From: Juglans regia | Lineage: Eukaryota; Streptophyta; Magnoliopsida; Fagales; Juglandaceae | Length of the DNA stretch: 64,000 bases | Assembly (NCBI RefSeq): GCF_001411555.2 | Contig: NC_049911.1 | Location: 4,092,001-4,156,000, forward strand | Reading direction: 5' to 3' | In this document: positions 11,391-22,524 of the stretch, one piece after another | How the letters are laid out: every line of letters begins with the position of its first letter | Position numbering within the stretch: the first letter of the stretch is position 1 | Program-made: the position numbers and the translations under genes | The notes under the pieces: model-generated | Told to the model about the DNA's origin: nothing | What the model saw: the letters and a program-made list of their open reading frames with translations, nothing else | The model's database searches: none

Positions 11391-12450
11391 CTCATCTTTG
11401 TTTTGCTTTAATTTTTTTTCTCTTTCTTTTCCTTTTATTTTTCTGCTTTTATTTGTTTCAGTTCTATGTTTTGTTCTTTCTTTCTTTTTATTTTTCTTTA
11501 GTATATCTTTTCAGGTTCAGCACTGTTTATTCTTTTATGGTTTCATTTTTACGTTCACAATCCTTTCAGCCATCTCAGGTATTTTCCTTCGGCCCTATTT
11601 TCTTTCATGCCTTGTTTTATTCATGATTTGCATTGAGGACACTGCCCATTTTTAGTTGGGGGGTAAGGAGAGCCTTCTACCATTAGTCTCTTAGGATTAA
11701 TTATTGTGGGGTCTGATTTTTTTTTGCTACCAAGCTATTATTTTCATACTTCTCTACTTAAGATCAGATAGTTGCAGCTTTGGGCTATACTAATTCCCAT
11801 TGGTTAGTTTTAAGTTTGACACTTGACCTTATGATATGTCTTAGCAACTCAAACTTGGGAAAGTTACTTCAAAGCTATTGATTGATGACCTTAATTGACA
11901 CAAACAGATACTTTTTGTGGTTTGTTTGATGACAATCAGTGGTTTCTTCTAAGCAACTAGCAAGAACTACAATGAACCATATCTTAATGGCTTAGGAAAA
12001 GTGTGATGAAAATTAAAAAAAAAAAAAAAAAGGTTGCAAAAGTACATTAGAAAAGGGACAAGCTAGAGATCATGCAAAAAAAAAAAAAAAATGGTGCAAG
12101 TACATTGGAAAAGGCTGCCTATCACCGGGATCTATTAAAAAAAAAAAGGTCTTTCAAAGTGTGATAGCGTGAAAGCCGCCAACTATTGTGAGAAATCTTG
12201 AAACTAAAAAATGGAAATCTGTTCACACACTTGGTACACTCAAAGATCTTCAGCTTAAGTACATTTCCCTTGTTTGAGCTCTTGAGAATTTTATAAGCTT
12301 GTGGTGTTGAGCTAAAACCTGACTTAACTACATTCTTATGCCCAAGATTTCAATATGATTGATCTGTTGTAGAAATTTTTGAGTTTAGTAGCTCACTCTT
12401 GGATCCTATAATATTTTTATCGCATTATTTGCTAAAGACTAGCAAAAAGC
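11391..12450 (+). other. Athila-like noncoding 3' region
   Basis: This kilobase between integrase and the right LTR contains no supported ORF. A sequence GAGGACACTGCCCATTTTTA followed by TTGGGGGGTAAGG at about 11634-11668 resembles an internal polypurine tract. The related minus-strand element has the same arrangement near 46.05 kb. Three poly-A tracts (about 12017, 12076 and 12137) lie in tandemly similar sequence containing GTACATT(A/G)GAAAAGG. Confidence 0.6.
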
Positions 12451-12461
12451 TAGTTGGGGGG
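12451..12461 (+). other. Polypurine tract of the Athila-like element
   Basis: GTTGGGGGGTG immediately precedes the right LTR start TGTGATAAAG at 12462. It would prime plus-strand DNA synthesis. Confidence 0.7.
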
Positions 12462-14155
12462 TGTGATAAAGTGTTAAAAATTACATGATTAAGTTGCTAA
12501 AATGAATGATTTGTTTAACCAAAAAAATGAATTAAGCACTTAATTATATAGTAAAGTTTAATGCTTGACTCAATGTTAAATTTTGTTTAATATCCCAAAT
12601 TTTATTCTGATATTTTACTAATGTTGCAGGGCATTGTGGGAAAGATGTTAAAAATATATGGGTATTATTGGAAGTACCCAATTAGCATGGCAGTAACAAA
12701 AGAAATGCATAGCAGCTAGGGATTGGAAACAAAACAAAGAAAAGAAATGAAAGAGGGATCGAGCCACTTGCACGGACGAGCGCATTGCAGAGAAATGGTG
12801 CAGGGCACTCGCGCGATGAAACGACGAGCAAAAGGCGCATTGCAGAGGGAAGGCCTCACCTCAAAACGCAGGGGCTGGAAGACTCGCACGGGTGGATACC
12901 ACTCACGCGAACCTGGACTGGACTCAAAACGCGCGGGCATGGTGCTGGGCTGGCTCAAAACGGATGAAAAGGCCAGAGACTCACGCACGTCAAAATGCAC
13001 GAAAATGGAGTCAAAACGCAGGAGCTGGAAGACGCAAAACGCAGAGTATAAAAAGAAAATAATTTTCGTGCGCTGGGATTAGTATTTTTTTTTTGGGATT
13101 TATTTCTTCCACTAGTTTTTCTTCTCGAGTTTTTTTTGGGGTTTTAACAAATGCTCTGTTATTTTTGCTTCTTTATTACCTTCTGTTTTTGTTCTTCTTA
13201 GTTTCGTTTCAGCAGATTTGAGGGATACAGTATATTTTTTTTATTCAGCAATTTTCCTTTAAAACAGTAGTTAGTGATGTTGGATTTTAATCTTCTTGAG
13301 CATTTTGTTAATCTAGAGATGATAGGTTAGATTTTTAGCTTGGGATTCAATGAGTAACTCATGACTATTTGGGGTTGGATTTTCTTCAATATTTAGTGTT
13401 TTTGATGATTAACTTGATGGATTATATTTCAATGTGCATCTAGAAAAGATTAGAGTTCTTTGTTCTTGGTTTAGATCAATTGTAGACGTAAAGGCATAAT
13501 TGATACTTGAACAAGTAACATGACTTTGATGTTTTTCTTTCACTTTTCTATGATTGTCATATAATTTGTCAAGTAGTTTTATTAGAATAAAAATTGTAGT
13601 TCATTGCTATATTATCCGACCATGATTTCTAGAAATGAGAGAATGGTTGAGAGAAAATGAAAAGAGAAGTAAATCTATCACCAAATTAGTGGGCGAAAAT
13701 TGTATCCTAAGTGTTTGTTTAATTGCTTCTTACAAGTTTAAGTCAACTTCCGCACATTTTCTTTAAATCTCTTGATTCTTAGCAATTTTAGAAAAATAGA
13801 TTCACTTTTATTTTCAGCTTTACTTATGCTTGAACGTCCCTACAATTTCACTCATAATTCATTCCACACTCCCTTAGTAAATAGCCCCATTTAGGTGTCA
13901 ATATTGCTAGCGGTTAAGTTTTGAAATTTATTTCTCATTTCATATTATTTTTGTTCATTGCTAGCTCATTTAGTTTACTCTTTTCTTATCATTTTAAACT
14001 TTCGTGTCACTACAAACGGTAATATGTGATCTTGCAAAAATGAAATGTTTGCTAAATTCTCATTGTCCCTGTGAATTCGATCTTGGGATTTATCCTTGTA
14101 TTACTTTGACAGCTTCTATGCTTGGAAGTCAAAATTAAAAGCTGATAAAGTTTTT
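12462..14155 (+). repeat. Athila-like 3' LTR, full length
   Basis: About 1.69 kb long. It begins TGTGATAAAG after the polypurine tract and ends around GATAAAGTTTTT, the same point at which the left LTR meets its primer site. A TATA box lies at 13047. The U3 part at 12760-13020 is unusually CpG-rich (repeated CAAAACGC and CGCACG words). The canonical CA end is not seen, so the last few bases are uncertain. ORFs across this stretch are LTR sequence, not genes. Confidence 0.85.
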
Positions 14156-14420
14156 AATTTGTCATCATACTAGTCGATTTTTTCAAGGGGACTAACAACT
14201 GGAGCCAAGTTGGCTTGGAGGATACAAGAGCTTTGTTAAATTTGTCATCGTACTAGTCGATTCAGCATGTCAAATGTGAGGCAAACTCTGCTACTAATAG
14301 GCTTTCCATGGATGCATTAAACTTTCATGAAGATTTGTTAGAAATTGAGGAAAGTCTTGATTGTATTATCTCTATTGTATTGAAAAAAATAATGTAATTC
14401 TCTCTGTTGAGCAATAAAAT
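14156..14420 (+). mobile_element. LINE RNase H-domain remnant
   Basis: Translation gives an RNase H tail of the plant LINE type: NWSQVG, then a region around VKCEANSATNRLSMDALNFH (14262-14330) and a short tail ending ...SIVLKKIM. The stretch AATTTGTCATCATACTAGTC at 14156 recurs with one change at 14237. The remnant sits directly against the Athila right LTR and may be the 3' end of the LINE whose 5' part lies at 1.2-3.0 kb. Confidence 0.6.
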
Positions 14421-14935
14421 TTTGTGTCTACGAAAAACAATACTTAACACATAAAGAAAAAGATAAACAAAGATCATTATATATAGAAAACAATTTGACG
14501 CTACACGGTATGGTTTGGAGTTTTGAACATCTCATCTATTAATAGTCATGGACCATGGTACTTGAGGGGATTCGTATTGTTGAGTTTGCTCTTGTTTACG
14601 TTGTATTCTCTAATTTGCATGTGTTGCTTTGCATGTTGTCTCCATAAAAAATGTTTAGCTGTTATCATCCAGTCAAGATACCCTTAAATCATGTTCGGGA
14701 TAATGAAGAAGTGTATGAGTTTGTTTAGAACGTGGTGCAAATTCTTTTTAGCCTCTTGCAATTGCTAGTCAATGTCGAGTTTACGCGCACATGCTACCTA
14801 ATCAAGCTATGGAGGCTTATGGAGAGCTTCTTAGATTAGGAGGAAAAATATGATTATGATTATTATTATTATTATTATTAAATATATAAATAGTTGTAGA
14901 TATTAAAATTATTAAATGAAATGTGGCCTAAGAGT
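14421..14935. other. Spacer with no supported gene
   Basis: No ORF, repeat or RNA gene was recognised. A short (ATT)n microsatellite occupies about 14855-14880. Confidence 0.5.
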
Positions 14936-14936
14936 C

Positions 14937-15152
14937 TTGTTTAGATACAAGAAGTGTTTCATCTTATCTCATATCATCTCATTATTATAATTTTTTCAAA
15001 TTCGTATACAAATTATAATAAATAATTTAAGTTTTTTAAATCTCAAAATAATAATAATATTAAAAAATAATATTGTAACAATATTTTATTCAATTTTTAA
15101 ATTTCAACTCAACTCACTATTCAAACCACAACTTACTTTGTAAATGAGACAT
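14937..15152. mobile_element. Tourist-like MITE copy
   Basis: The ends GTCTTGTTTAGATACAAG (left) and TTTGTAAATGAGAC (right) form imperfect inverted repeats. The interior has CATCTTATCTCATATCATCT and the AATAATAATAATATTAAAAA block shared with the copy at 33271-33449. Non-coding and non-autonomous. Confidence 0.6.
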
Positions 15153-15415
15153 TGAATAAAGTAACGTCACAAATGCAATAGGTTTGAAACTTCGATCTAA
15201 TTTGCATTAAAAATAATTTTATAATATAATATATTACAATAAATAACGTAAAGAAAAATGATGGTATGACTCAAAAATATGTATATTAAATGTGGCCATT
15301 CATATATTTTAATTTCTATATTTTTTTAACGATTAAGAAAATGATTATTAACAAATTTAAATATATTTAATTTTTTTAATAATTAAAAATATTTAAAAAC
15401 CAAAAGAATTTAGGT

Positions 15416-15590
15416 TTTGTTTGGATAATAAGTTGAGATGAGATAAATTTAGATAAAAATTAAAAGTTGAATAAAATCTTATTTTTTAATATTATTATTA
15501 TTTAAAAATTTTAAAAAATAGAACTATTCGTTATATTTTATATAAAATTTATAATAATTAGAGATGATTGGAATGAAATCAAATTTAAAT
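15416..15590. mobile_element. Tourist-like MITE copy, degraded
   Basis: The left end TTTTGTTTGGATAATAAG, followed by TTGAGATGAGAT and TTTTTTAATATTATTATTAT, matches the family in inverse orientation. The right terminus is eroded. The flank to 16150 is AT-rich with nothing else recognised. Confidence 0.5.
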
Positions 15591-16151
15591 CCTTATCTGC
15601 ACTGCTGTCACCTAACATTGTCCCAACATAAATGGTTAAACTTTATCCTCATAAAATCTAACTCAGAACCATAATTTAAGTTTTAATCGATGAAAGTGAT
15701 TGATAAGTGTAAATGTATTTTTTGTTTTATTTTTATTTTCATTATTTTTATATAATTTTAAATTATTTTTTATATATTTGTAAACATTTTAAAAAACATA
15801 AAAAATACTAATTTGCTAATAATTATTTTCTTAATTATTAAATAAAAGAAATAAAAAAAATCAATAGATTATTTTTATCATTCAACTAACATTTTCAAAA
15901 AATTTAAAAATGAAATTTATTTTCAAATAGAAAAATGATATAAGTACAACTATATTACCATTTGTCTGCAACTAATTATAAAAAAATTATTATTTTATTT
16001 ATTTTAAACTGTTGCAAGTGTAGGAATTTTAAAATAAAATAAAAAATATTAATATTTTAATATATAATAATAATTAAATTATAATATAATTTGTGTTATC
16101 CATTCAAATAATCCCGCCCAATAAATTTGTGTTCCAAGTTTATGAAATGGA

Positions 16152-17091
16152 GGTTGCGTTTGGATGTTGAAGTGAGTTGAGTTGAGTTGAGTTGAGATGA
16201 TAAAATATTATTAGAATATTATTTTTTAATATTATTATTATTTTAAGATTTAAAAAAGTTGAATTATTTATTATATTTTATGTTAAAATTTTAAAAAATT
16301 ATAATGATAAATTGAAATGAATTGAAAGATATTTGTCCTCCAAACTAGGGGTGTAAATTTAAACCGGAAAACCGGAAAACCGGTCCGGACCGGACCGAAC
16401 CGGACCGGTTGGTCCGGTTTTGAACCGGTCCGGTCCGGAACCGGTTCCTATTTTATGAAAACCGGCCGGTTCAGGTCCGGTTCCGGTTCCGTAGTTTTTG
16501 GGACCGGACCGGACCGGACCGAACCGGACCGGTTAGAAAAAAATATATAAAAATTAATTTATATATTATACAAAATTTTTATATATATAATATATAATTA
16601 TATGTTAAATTTTTATATATAATATATATAATTATATATCATATATGAAAAAATTTTATATTATAATTTATAAATAATAACATAAAATGTTAATCTTAAA
16701 TATGAACATTTGTAATTTATTTGATCATATGTTATTAATATAATTATATATAAGATAATGTTGTTATAATTTATAAAATAAAAGTTTAATCTTAAAGATA
16801 AAAATTTAATTGATCATATGCTTTAAGCATAATATATATATTAAATTTTTAATAATATTTTATAATAAGAATTAACATTTTATTATATGTTTTTTACATT
16901 TAAAAAAAATCAGAAAATCGGACCGGACCGGACCGGAAACCGGTAAAACCGGAAGTACCGGTTTAGGAGGGTAATCGAGGCGTAATCGGTTTTGAAAAAT
17001 ACAAAACCGGTACATACCGGTTCGGTCCTAAATTTTGTCCAAAACCGGACCGGATCGGACCGGTTACACCCCTACTCCAAACGAAGCCGGA
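16152..17091. mobile_element. Tourist-like MITE split by a hAT element
   Basis: The left end GGTTGCGTTTGGATG (16152) pairs with CCTCCAAACGAAGCC, which is found only if the hAT insertion at 16346-17074 is removed: the right terminus is partly before and partly after it. A (GAGTT)n run lies at 16170-16193. Both flanks read GGA, which could be a decayed 3-bp duplication. Confidence 0.65.
16346..17074. mobile_element. Non-autonomous hAT element, ACCGG-rich
   Basis: The element starts TAGGGGTGTAA and ends TTACACCCCTA, an 11-bp perfect terminal inverted repeat. It is flanked on both sides by the 8-bp direct repeat CTCCAAAC (16338-16345 and 17075-17082), the target-duplication size of hAT transposons. 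The subterminal 150-200 bp are packed with ACCGG/GGTCCGG words on both sides. The centre is very AT-rich and has no transposase ORF. It lies about 365 bp upstream of the F-box gene 1 start codon. Confidence 0.93.
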
Positions 17092-17440
17092 GTCTCCATC
17101 ACGAAGATAACTGGAGTGACGAGTGCAATATTACACAGTCCTACTCATAGTCGGGTACTTCTCTGAACTGACAACACGCTTAGCCCTCTATCATTCTATC
17201 ATCTCAGGACTGCCTTTTCCCCGTCTCCTATGCGGAAGAATCTGTACGTACTGCCTGCGTATTCTGCTTTTCTGTGTCTATCTTTAGTAGGAAGAAAATA
17301 GTCATTAGCTTTTTCCTTCTGATATTTCTACACCGCGGCAAGTGTGATCTCTGATTCTCTGTACTGACTTTCCGCTTACCATTCCAGTTACCGGCGTGCC
17401 CAAAGCATTTTTGGGTCAGCTGAAATTTGAAATAAGAGCA

Positions 17441-18655
17441 ATGTCTACGAAGTATCTACCCGAAAACGTGGTAGTAGAAATCCTCTTGCGCTTGCCGGTC
17501 AAATCTTTTGTACGTTTCAGGTGTGTATCTAAACGTTGGCGCTTTCTAATCTCGGATCCCCGATTCGCTAAATCGCAGTTCAGGCAAGCCTCTGAGCGAT
17601 CGCAAAGACTTCTCATATCATCCCGTCCTGAAATTCTATCCCTAGACTGCAACGCACCACTTGGGGACAGTTCCACTCTCCGAGAACACGTTGTCCCGTC
17701 CCTGAGACGCGGTCGTCATGTTAGTATCGTAGGGTCTTGCAATGGCCTGGTTTGTGTGGCTGTCCATCGCCATAAGGGCTTTCGTATTTGGAATCCTTCA
17801 ACTGGTGACGTCCGGAAATTACCAGATCCTAAATTTTCACTTCGTGGGGAAGACTATTGGCATGGATTTGGATATGATCCATCCACTGATGACTACAAGC
17901 TTCTCGTGGCCACTTCCCTGTTTCTGCCTCCTTATCTGGAAAGCGAAGGTAAGCTTTTCTCTTTGAAAATAAATTCATGGAAAACGATTCTTCTAGGCGT
18001 CGACGCTTCAACTGAAGCCAAAGAATCAACAGGAATCCTTTGCAACGGGTATCTGCATTGGCAACTTCAACTGTGGGAGAAACTTGATGGAAAACTGTGG
18101 GTGCCAGAATTGCGTGACCAAATATGCGTGTTTGATTTAGCCGAGGAGAAATTCCACGAAATGCTGATGCCCGTCGAGGTTGAAGATCGTTACAAGGGGA
18201 TATTTTTCTGTACTTTGAGGAATCTTGGAGGATGCCTGTCTTTTATTAGCTATAATCGTACCCATATAGAGTTATGGAGAATGATGGATTATGGAGTCCG
18301 AGAATCGTGGGCACCAACGCTTAAAATTGCATATTTTCACGTGAGAATGTCCAGACATAATCTAGCCCCAGTTTGCATTTCTAGAGATGGTCAGGTTGTG
18401 GCGATAAACGACGGAAAGGAGTTACTGAGATGTAATTCTGAAGGAGAGATTCTTGAACATGTTCGGGCTTTCAGTGACTCACGAAAGTGTGAAGCAGCTA
18501 TCTTTGTTGAGAGTTTAATTTCACCTAATCATTTCAGTGGTGATGATGGGCAAGGGCAACGCCTTCCCTCTGATGAAGACGATGATAACTGCACTCAAAT
18601 GCTGGTTCATCTCGACAATGAGATGCAGAATGGTGACGCTTCTGAATCTCGATGA
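17441..18655 (+). CDS. F-box protein with F-box-associated domain (copy 1)
   Basis: This single-exon gene encodes 404 residues. The N-terminal F-box (about residues 6-46: LPENVVVEILLRLPVKSFVR, then RCVSKRWRFLISDP) would bind SKP1 in an SCF ubiquitin ligase. The rest matches the plant F-box-associated (FBA) family: GSCNGLVCV at 98-106, IWNPSTG at 116-122, HGFGYDPSTDDYK at 141-153, then SEGKLFSLK and CNGYLHW. It resembles the At3g06240/CPR1-like group, and substrate is unknown. The start is the ATG at 17441: the frame stays open 15 codons further up, but only from a GTG, and the paralog at 25009 has its ATG at the same point. Unlike its paralogs it has an extra tail of about 30 residues, including SDEDDDNC. 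An ACCGG-rich hAT lies just upstream and a Tourist-like element just downstream. Confidence 0.92.
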   Translation: MSTKYLPENVVVEILLRLPVKSFVRFRCVSKRWRFLISDPRFAKSQFRQASERSQRLLISSRPEILSLDCNAPLGDSSTLREHVVPSLRRGRHVSIVGSCNGLVCVAVHRHKGFRIWNPSTGDVRKLPDPKFSLRGEDYWHGFGYDPSTDDYKLLVATSLFLPPYLESEGKLFSLKINSWKTILLGVDASTEAKESTGILCNGYLHWQLQLWEKLDGKLWVPELRDQICVFDLAEEKFHEMLMPVEVEDRYKGIFFCTLRNLGGCLSFISYNRTHIELWRMMDYGVRESWAPTLKIAYFHVRMSRHNLAPVCISRDGQVVAINDGKELLRCNSEGEILEHVRAFSDSRKCEAAIFVESLISPNHFSGDDGQGQRLPSDEDDDNCTQMLVHLDNEMQNGDASESR

Positions 18656-18896
18656 TAACATCTCGTGTATTTATGGTAGATTGTAATTGTTTCGTAACAT
18701 CCTGCTTGATTTGGATTGGGTCTTTTCCATTTCTCTTATGTAAGATGTACTATTTGGAAGAGATTTATGTTAAAACGGGTTGGTGTGATCATGTATTATT
18801 TTCCAGAATCTGTTTTTTTTATTCCCTGAGAAGTTTGAATTTTCTCGGGTACATTGTATTTCAGATTGGATGGCTCAGTATTTGTTCTCGTGGTTA

Positions 18897-19529
18897 GAGC
18901 ATTGGCATTGGCTTCATCAAAAGCCTAGCCAAATGTAAAATTTGATGAATTTGATCAAAATCTAGCTGCATTGGATTCATCAAAAGGATAGATGGGAAGT
19001 TGTGAGCTACAGTAAATTTATAGTATCCTTCAAATTTGAAGTGTTACTATTCATCAAGCAAATGTATTTTTTATTGTGTTTTAATCTTGCAAGTTGAATG
19101 CCATTGGAGTAAAATGACTTGACACTCTTCCTCCCATTTGTCATTGGAGTAAAATGTAACCGAATGATTTTTTTTTATATATTTTAAATTTCTATTTGAA
19201 TAAGAATTAATGATTTTTCTAACTGATTTTCTATTTCAAGAAAAAATTGATTGAAAAAATGTATTTGTTGGATAATTAAGTTGAAGAAAAAAATTAGTTG
19301 GGAAACAATAATTTAAATATAAATTAAATTATTAATTAACATATGGTTAGTGTAGTTCCAAAAAATTAAAAAATAATATTATTAAAAAAATAATATTATA
19401 TTATTATTTTGATGAATCAAATGACTAATCCAATGTGGAGTTTTGGCTAAGGAAGTTTTAGATTTATGCAAAACATGTAATTTTCATCAAATTTTGAAGA
19501 TGACTTTGATGAAGCCAATGCCAATGCTC
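18897..19529. mobile_element. Tourist-like (PIF/Harbinger) MITE, 633 bp
   Basis: The inverted termini GAGCATTGGCATTGGCTTCA and TGAAGCCAATGCCAATGCTC match nearly perfectly over at least 20 bp. The element is bracketed by TTA (18894-18896 and 19530-19532), the PIF/Harbinger target duplication. There is no transposase ORF. The corresponding flank of F-box gene 2 shows the uninterrupted site (CTTGTGGTTATACT, TTA at 26585-26587), so this insertion came after the gene duplication. Confidence 0.9.
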
Positions 19530-19619
19530 TTATACTGTGATTGTCTTGTCAATTTCGTGACTTTTTGTGTGTTTGTAACATGAATAGTGTACACAGTAGC
19601 CTCAGTATTTAGGATTCGG

Positions 19620-20740
19620 TTTGCCTCTCGCTATAACAAACTTTTGTTTTGGGACGAAATTTCTTTAGAATGAAATGAAAATTGTCTTAAAATATGTTTT
19701 TAGCGATGAAATTCAATTTTGTTTCAAAATCTTGACGGAAGTCATTATCTGTCTGAATGTAAAATTTTGTGTTTGATTAGAATGTATTGGGACTAAAAAA
19801 CTTGTCCCTAAATTTAATAAATCTTAAACGTTAAATTAGCAGGTTAAGTTATCAAATTTAGTTTGAATTTGAGTATCCGTTCGAACAGTATATTTAGATG
19901 TTTGAACATAAAGAAGTTACGGTTCAAATATCTAAAGTTAATGTTCAAACAACTATTGAATGGTTCAAATGGAAATTCTAACAAATTAGATGAATAAATA
20001 TTTGGCTTGAGCAGAAAATACATTCGAAGGCTTCTATAGTATGTCGAACAATGGCAGAATTTTAACTAATTTTAATTGCAAAAAATATTTATTAATTAGT
20101 TATAGGTAAATATTTAGTTTGTATATAAAAATTATAGTATTTAAATAATATAAATACATAAAGTAACTCAATAACTAATTTAGAAAATGAAAAGATGATT
20201 CATATTTAAATTAATTATACAAAACACAAATAGCTAGTGTTGTCCATACAGAAAATAAAAAAAATGCAAATAAAATATATACACTATTAGCCCAATTCTT
20301 GTAGCACCGTGTCGACTCCACCAAGGCGTTTCTCCATATCTGTCAACTAAGATATAATCTTCAACTTAGTCTTTGCAAGGGGGATCCAGACTTCTGTACG
20401 CACTGCATCAAATAGCTATGATGTCTGTGCGCAGATCTCTACATGCACGATATCTGTAATCTCCTCACGAATAGCAGTGCTTGATGCGCCCTGTATAGAT
20501 GCCTCACCCGATACTCCATGATCTCTCGGGTGTGCATCTCCCTAAGTATTGACAACCTCTGTAGTGAGTGCACGAATACGAAATCTCGAGTGTCTCGTGC
20601 TGCGTGACAAGGTCGATGAGTTAATTGGTCCAATCGGCCTGACTTGCTTCTCATGTAGGCCGTGCATACCAAGAAACAAACCAAAACAGTTAGTATGTCT
20701 TCAACTTGTGTGTGAATTTGAGCCATTATGAGATGATTCT
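19620..20740. other. Possible CACTA-type remnant
   Basis: Near 19628 the sequence CTCGCTATAACAAAC is followed by TTTTGGGACGAAATTTC and related GCGATGAAATTC words. This layout recalls CACTA termini followed by GACGAAATTT subterminal repeats. A moderately GC-rich segment at 20290-20735 holds a 95-codon minus-strand ORF (20439-20726) with no motif I recognise; it could be transposase debris. No second terminus was found, so this is a weak call. Confidence 0.25.
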
Positions 20741-21250
20741 TTTATATAGAAAAGATATTGAGGATGAAATTATTGATGTGACAATTGAAAAAAATGTAGA
20801 TTCATCTAAATTATTTACAGATGAGGAGTGCGAATGATCCTCTGAAACTGGTACAGATGATTGATGTATTTTGCATTCACATGACACTTTTATGACGAAT
20901 CTTTTATGTCATGCATATATAAGTATTTCGAAATCATACCACCCAAGAGGAATGAGGTTTTCATCTCATCTTCATCCATGCCTAGCCCTCCGACTGACTC
21001 ACCACTGGAGATTAACTCTCCATACCATGATATAAAATTTAATATAATGTTGTTTCAATCAAAATAAATCACACATAAGCATACTAAATTCTAACTATCA
21101 TTTATTTCATGTCTACTATAAATATGGTTTTTTAGAGCTAAATGTACAATCTCGTCAAGGTCAAGTCACTATTAGAGACGTGGCGTTTGAAAAATATCAT
21201 AAAGTTGGTAAGATTAAAGTTAACCTTACTAACGATCATACTGGATGTGA
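20741..21250. other. Spacer with no supported gene
   Basis: No coding or repeat signature was recognised beyond short AT-rich runs. Confidence 0.4.
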
Positions 21251-21254
21251 AGGA

Positions 21255-21600
21255 GTACCAATCAATGTTTTGAATACTGTACCGGTCAAGGCACTGGAAT
21301 GAAATATTTCGGTACCGGTACCGTTTCGGGATAGCGTTTTGGGATAACATTTCAGGATAGTCGATATATAAATAAATTATATATAAAAATTATATTCCAA
21401 AATAATAGTCTATATATAAATAAATTATATATAAATTATAAATAGTCTAGTCTGAATTGGAGATTGAAAAATAAGCTTGTAGTTTGAAAAAATGAAAAAA
21501 AAAAATATTGGCCGAAATTTCGGCCGGTACAGGCAGAAATTGAGGCCGGTACGGTCGGTATGAAACAAATATAGTACCTGTACCGGCCGGAGTCTAGTTG
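21255..21600. repeat. GTACCGG-rich repeat fragment, hAT-like
   Basis: The left part (TTTTGAATACTGTACCGGTC; GGTACCGGTACCG) and the right part (GGCCGAAATTTCGGCCGGTA; CCTGTACCGGCCGG) surround an AT-rich centre. The architecture is like that of the other hAT elements here, but I could not find matching termini or a target duplication. Confidence 0.4.
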
Positions 21601-22520
21601 GGCCTTGATAAAGAATATCCTTATGGTCTTAGCAATTCAGTTGTTTTTTGGGCCTTAGCCCAATTAATCTAATATTTTTTTTCACCTTTTCGACCTCACT
21701 TTGGTCTTTTTCCTAGGCCCATGATGCATGTACAAGATTGTAGAACAAGCACAATCTGACCCAATTTAGGGGTTTGATCCGGTTTGCTATTTCCCCAACT
21801 TTGAATCAATTGAATTTATCCCACAATAAGGCTAAGTTGAAATTTGTTATCTTAGATACCCAAGTTTTTGTAACCGAGACACCTTGTTAAAGAAGCCTTG
21901 GTTCTTTGAGATAGCCAGACCCAAGCGACCAAGGCCACAGGACCAAGGTCCAACACCAGCAGGAGCCCTTTTTATTTATTTTATTTTATTTTTTCTTGCT
22001 TTTTCAACTTTGCTGCTCTTATTAAAGTGATGAGCTTTTTATTTTTAGCAGTGTTATTTGAACGCTTTTATACTGTATATAATTTATATGGTATAATTTA
22101 ATTTATAAAATTTAAGTTTTAAAATTTATTTTTTAAATTAAATTGTATCACATGGATAGTGTATGATATAAAGATTTTCAAATATAATTATTCTTTTCTT
22201 AAGCAGCATCATCATATTTAATTAAATAAATTTGAGTGCCCATAATTTCTTATTTGCTCATGGTGAAGGTTGTATTTTCAAATAATATTAACATTATAAA
22301 CCAAACACTAAAATAAATGAAATAACACTAAAATATGTAAATAATAGATAAAGTAAATCGATCGAAATGGAGTTAACCCAAAGCAATGTTGAGGAAAAAG
22401 ACTCTAGAATGTCACTTGGAATATACTCAATATGGCTAGCGTCAATGTATAATCCGTAATTATGTTCCTCTGTGCTATTTAATTTTAGGTCAATTTGATC
22501 ACGTACACATCCTTTTAGTT
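21601..22520. other. Spacer with no supported gene
   Basis: Unremarkable sequence. The only structure noted is a TTTATTTTATTTTATT run near 21970-22000. Confidence 0.4.
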
Positions 22521-22524
22521 ATGA

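Larger units (their letters stand above)
4573..14155 (+). mobile_element. Ty3/Gypsy Athila-like retrotransposon
   Basis: A nearly complete element reads LTR - tRNA-Asp primer site - gag - protease - RT/RNase H - integrase - noncoding 3' region - polypurine tract - LTR. Domain order with integrase last, the Asp primer site and the RT signature (FLDGYSDFYQIEIE; MPFGLCNAPATFQ) fit the Athila/Tat clade. Both LTRs are alike over the shared 1.2 kb, with only scattered differences, so insertion was fairly recent. The left LTR lacks about its first 470 bp, and the coding region has several stops and frameshifts, so the element is not autonomous. Confidence 0.9.

Noticed and set aside
12716..13082. 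ORFs of about 95-120 codons on both strands near 12.7-13.1 kb
   Set aside because: They lie in the U3 part of the Athila-like LTR and are explained by its CpG-rich composition.
16360..17060. CCGG-rich stretch as a CpG-island promoter or CRISPR-like array
   Set aside because: It is the subterminal region of a hAT element with exact termini and target duplication. Its repeats are short, irregular and on both strands, with no spacers.
17396..17440. Fifteen-residue N-terminal extension of F-box copy 1
   Set aside because: The upstream open frame begins only at a GTG. The first ATG is at 17441, which also aligns with the ATG of copy 2.
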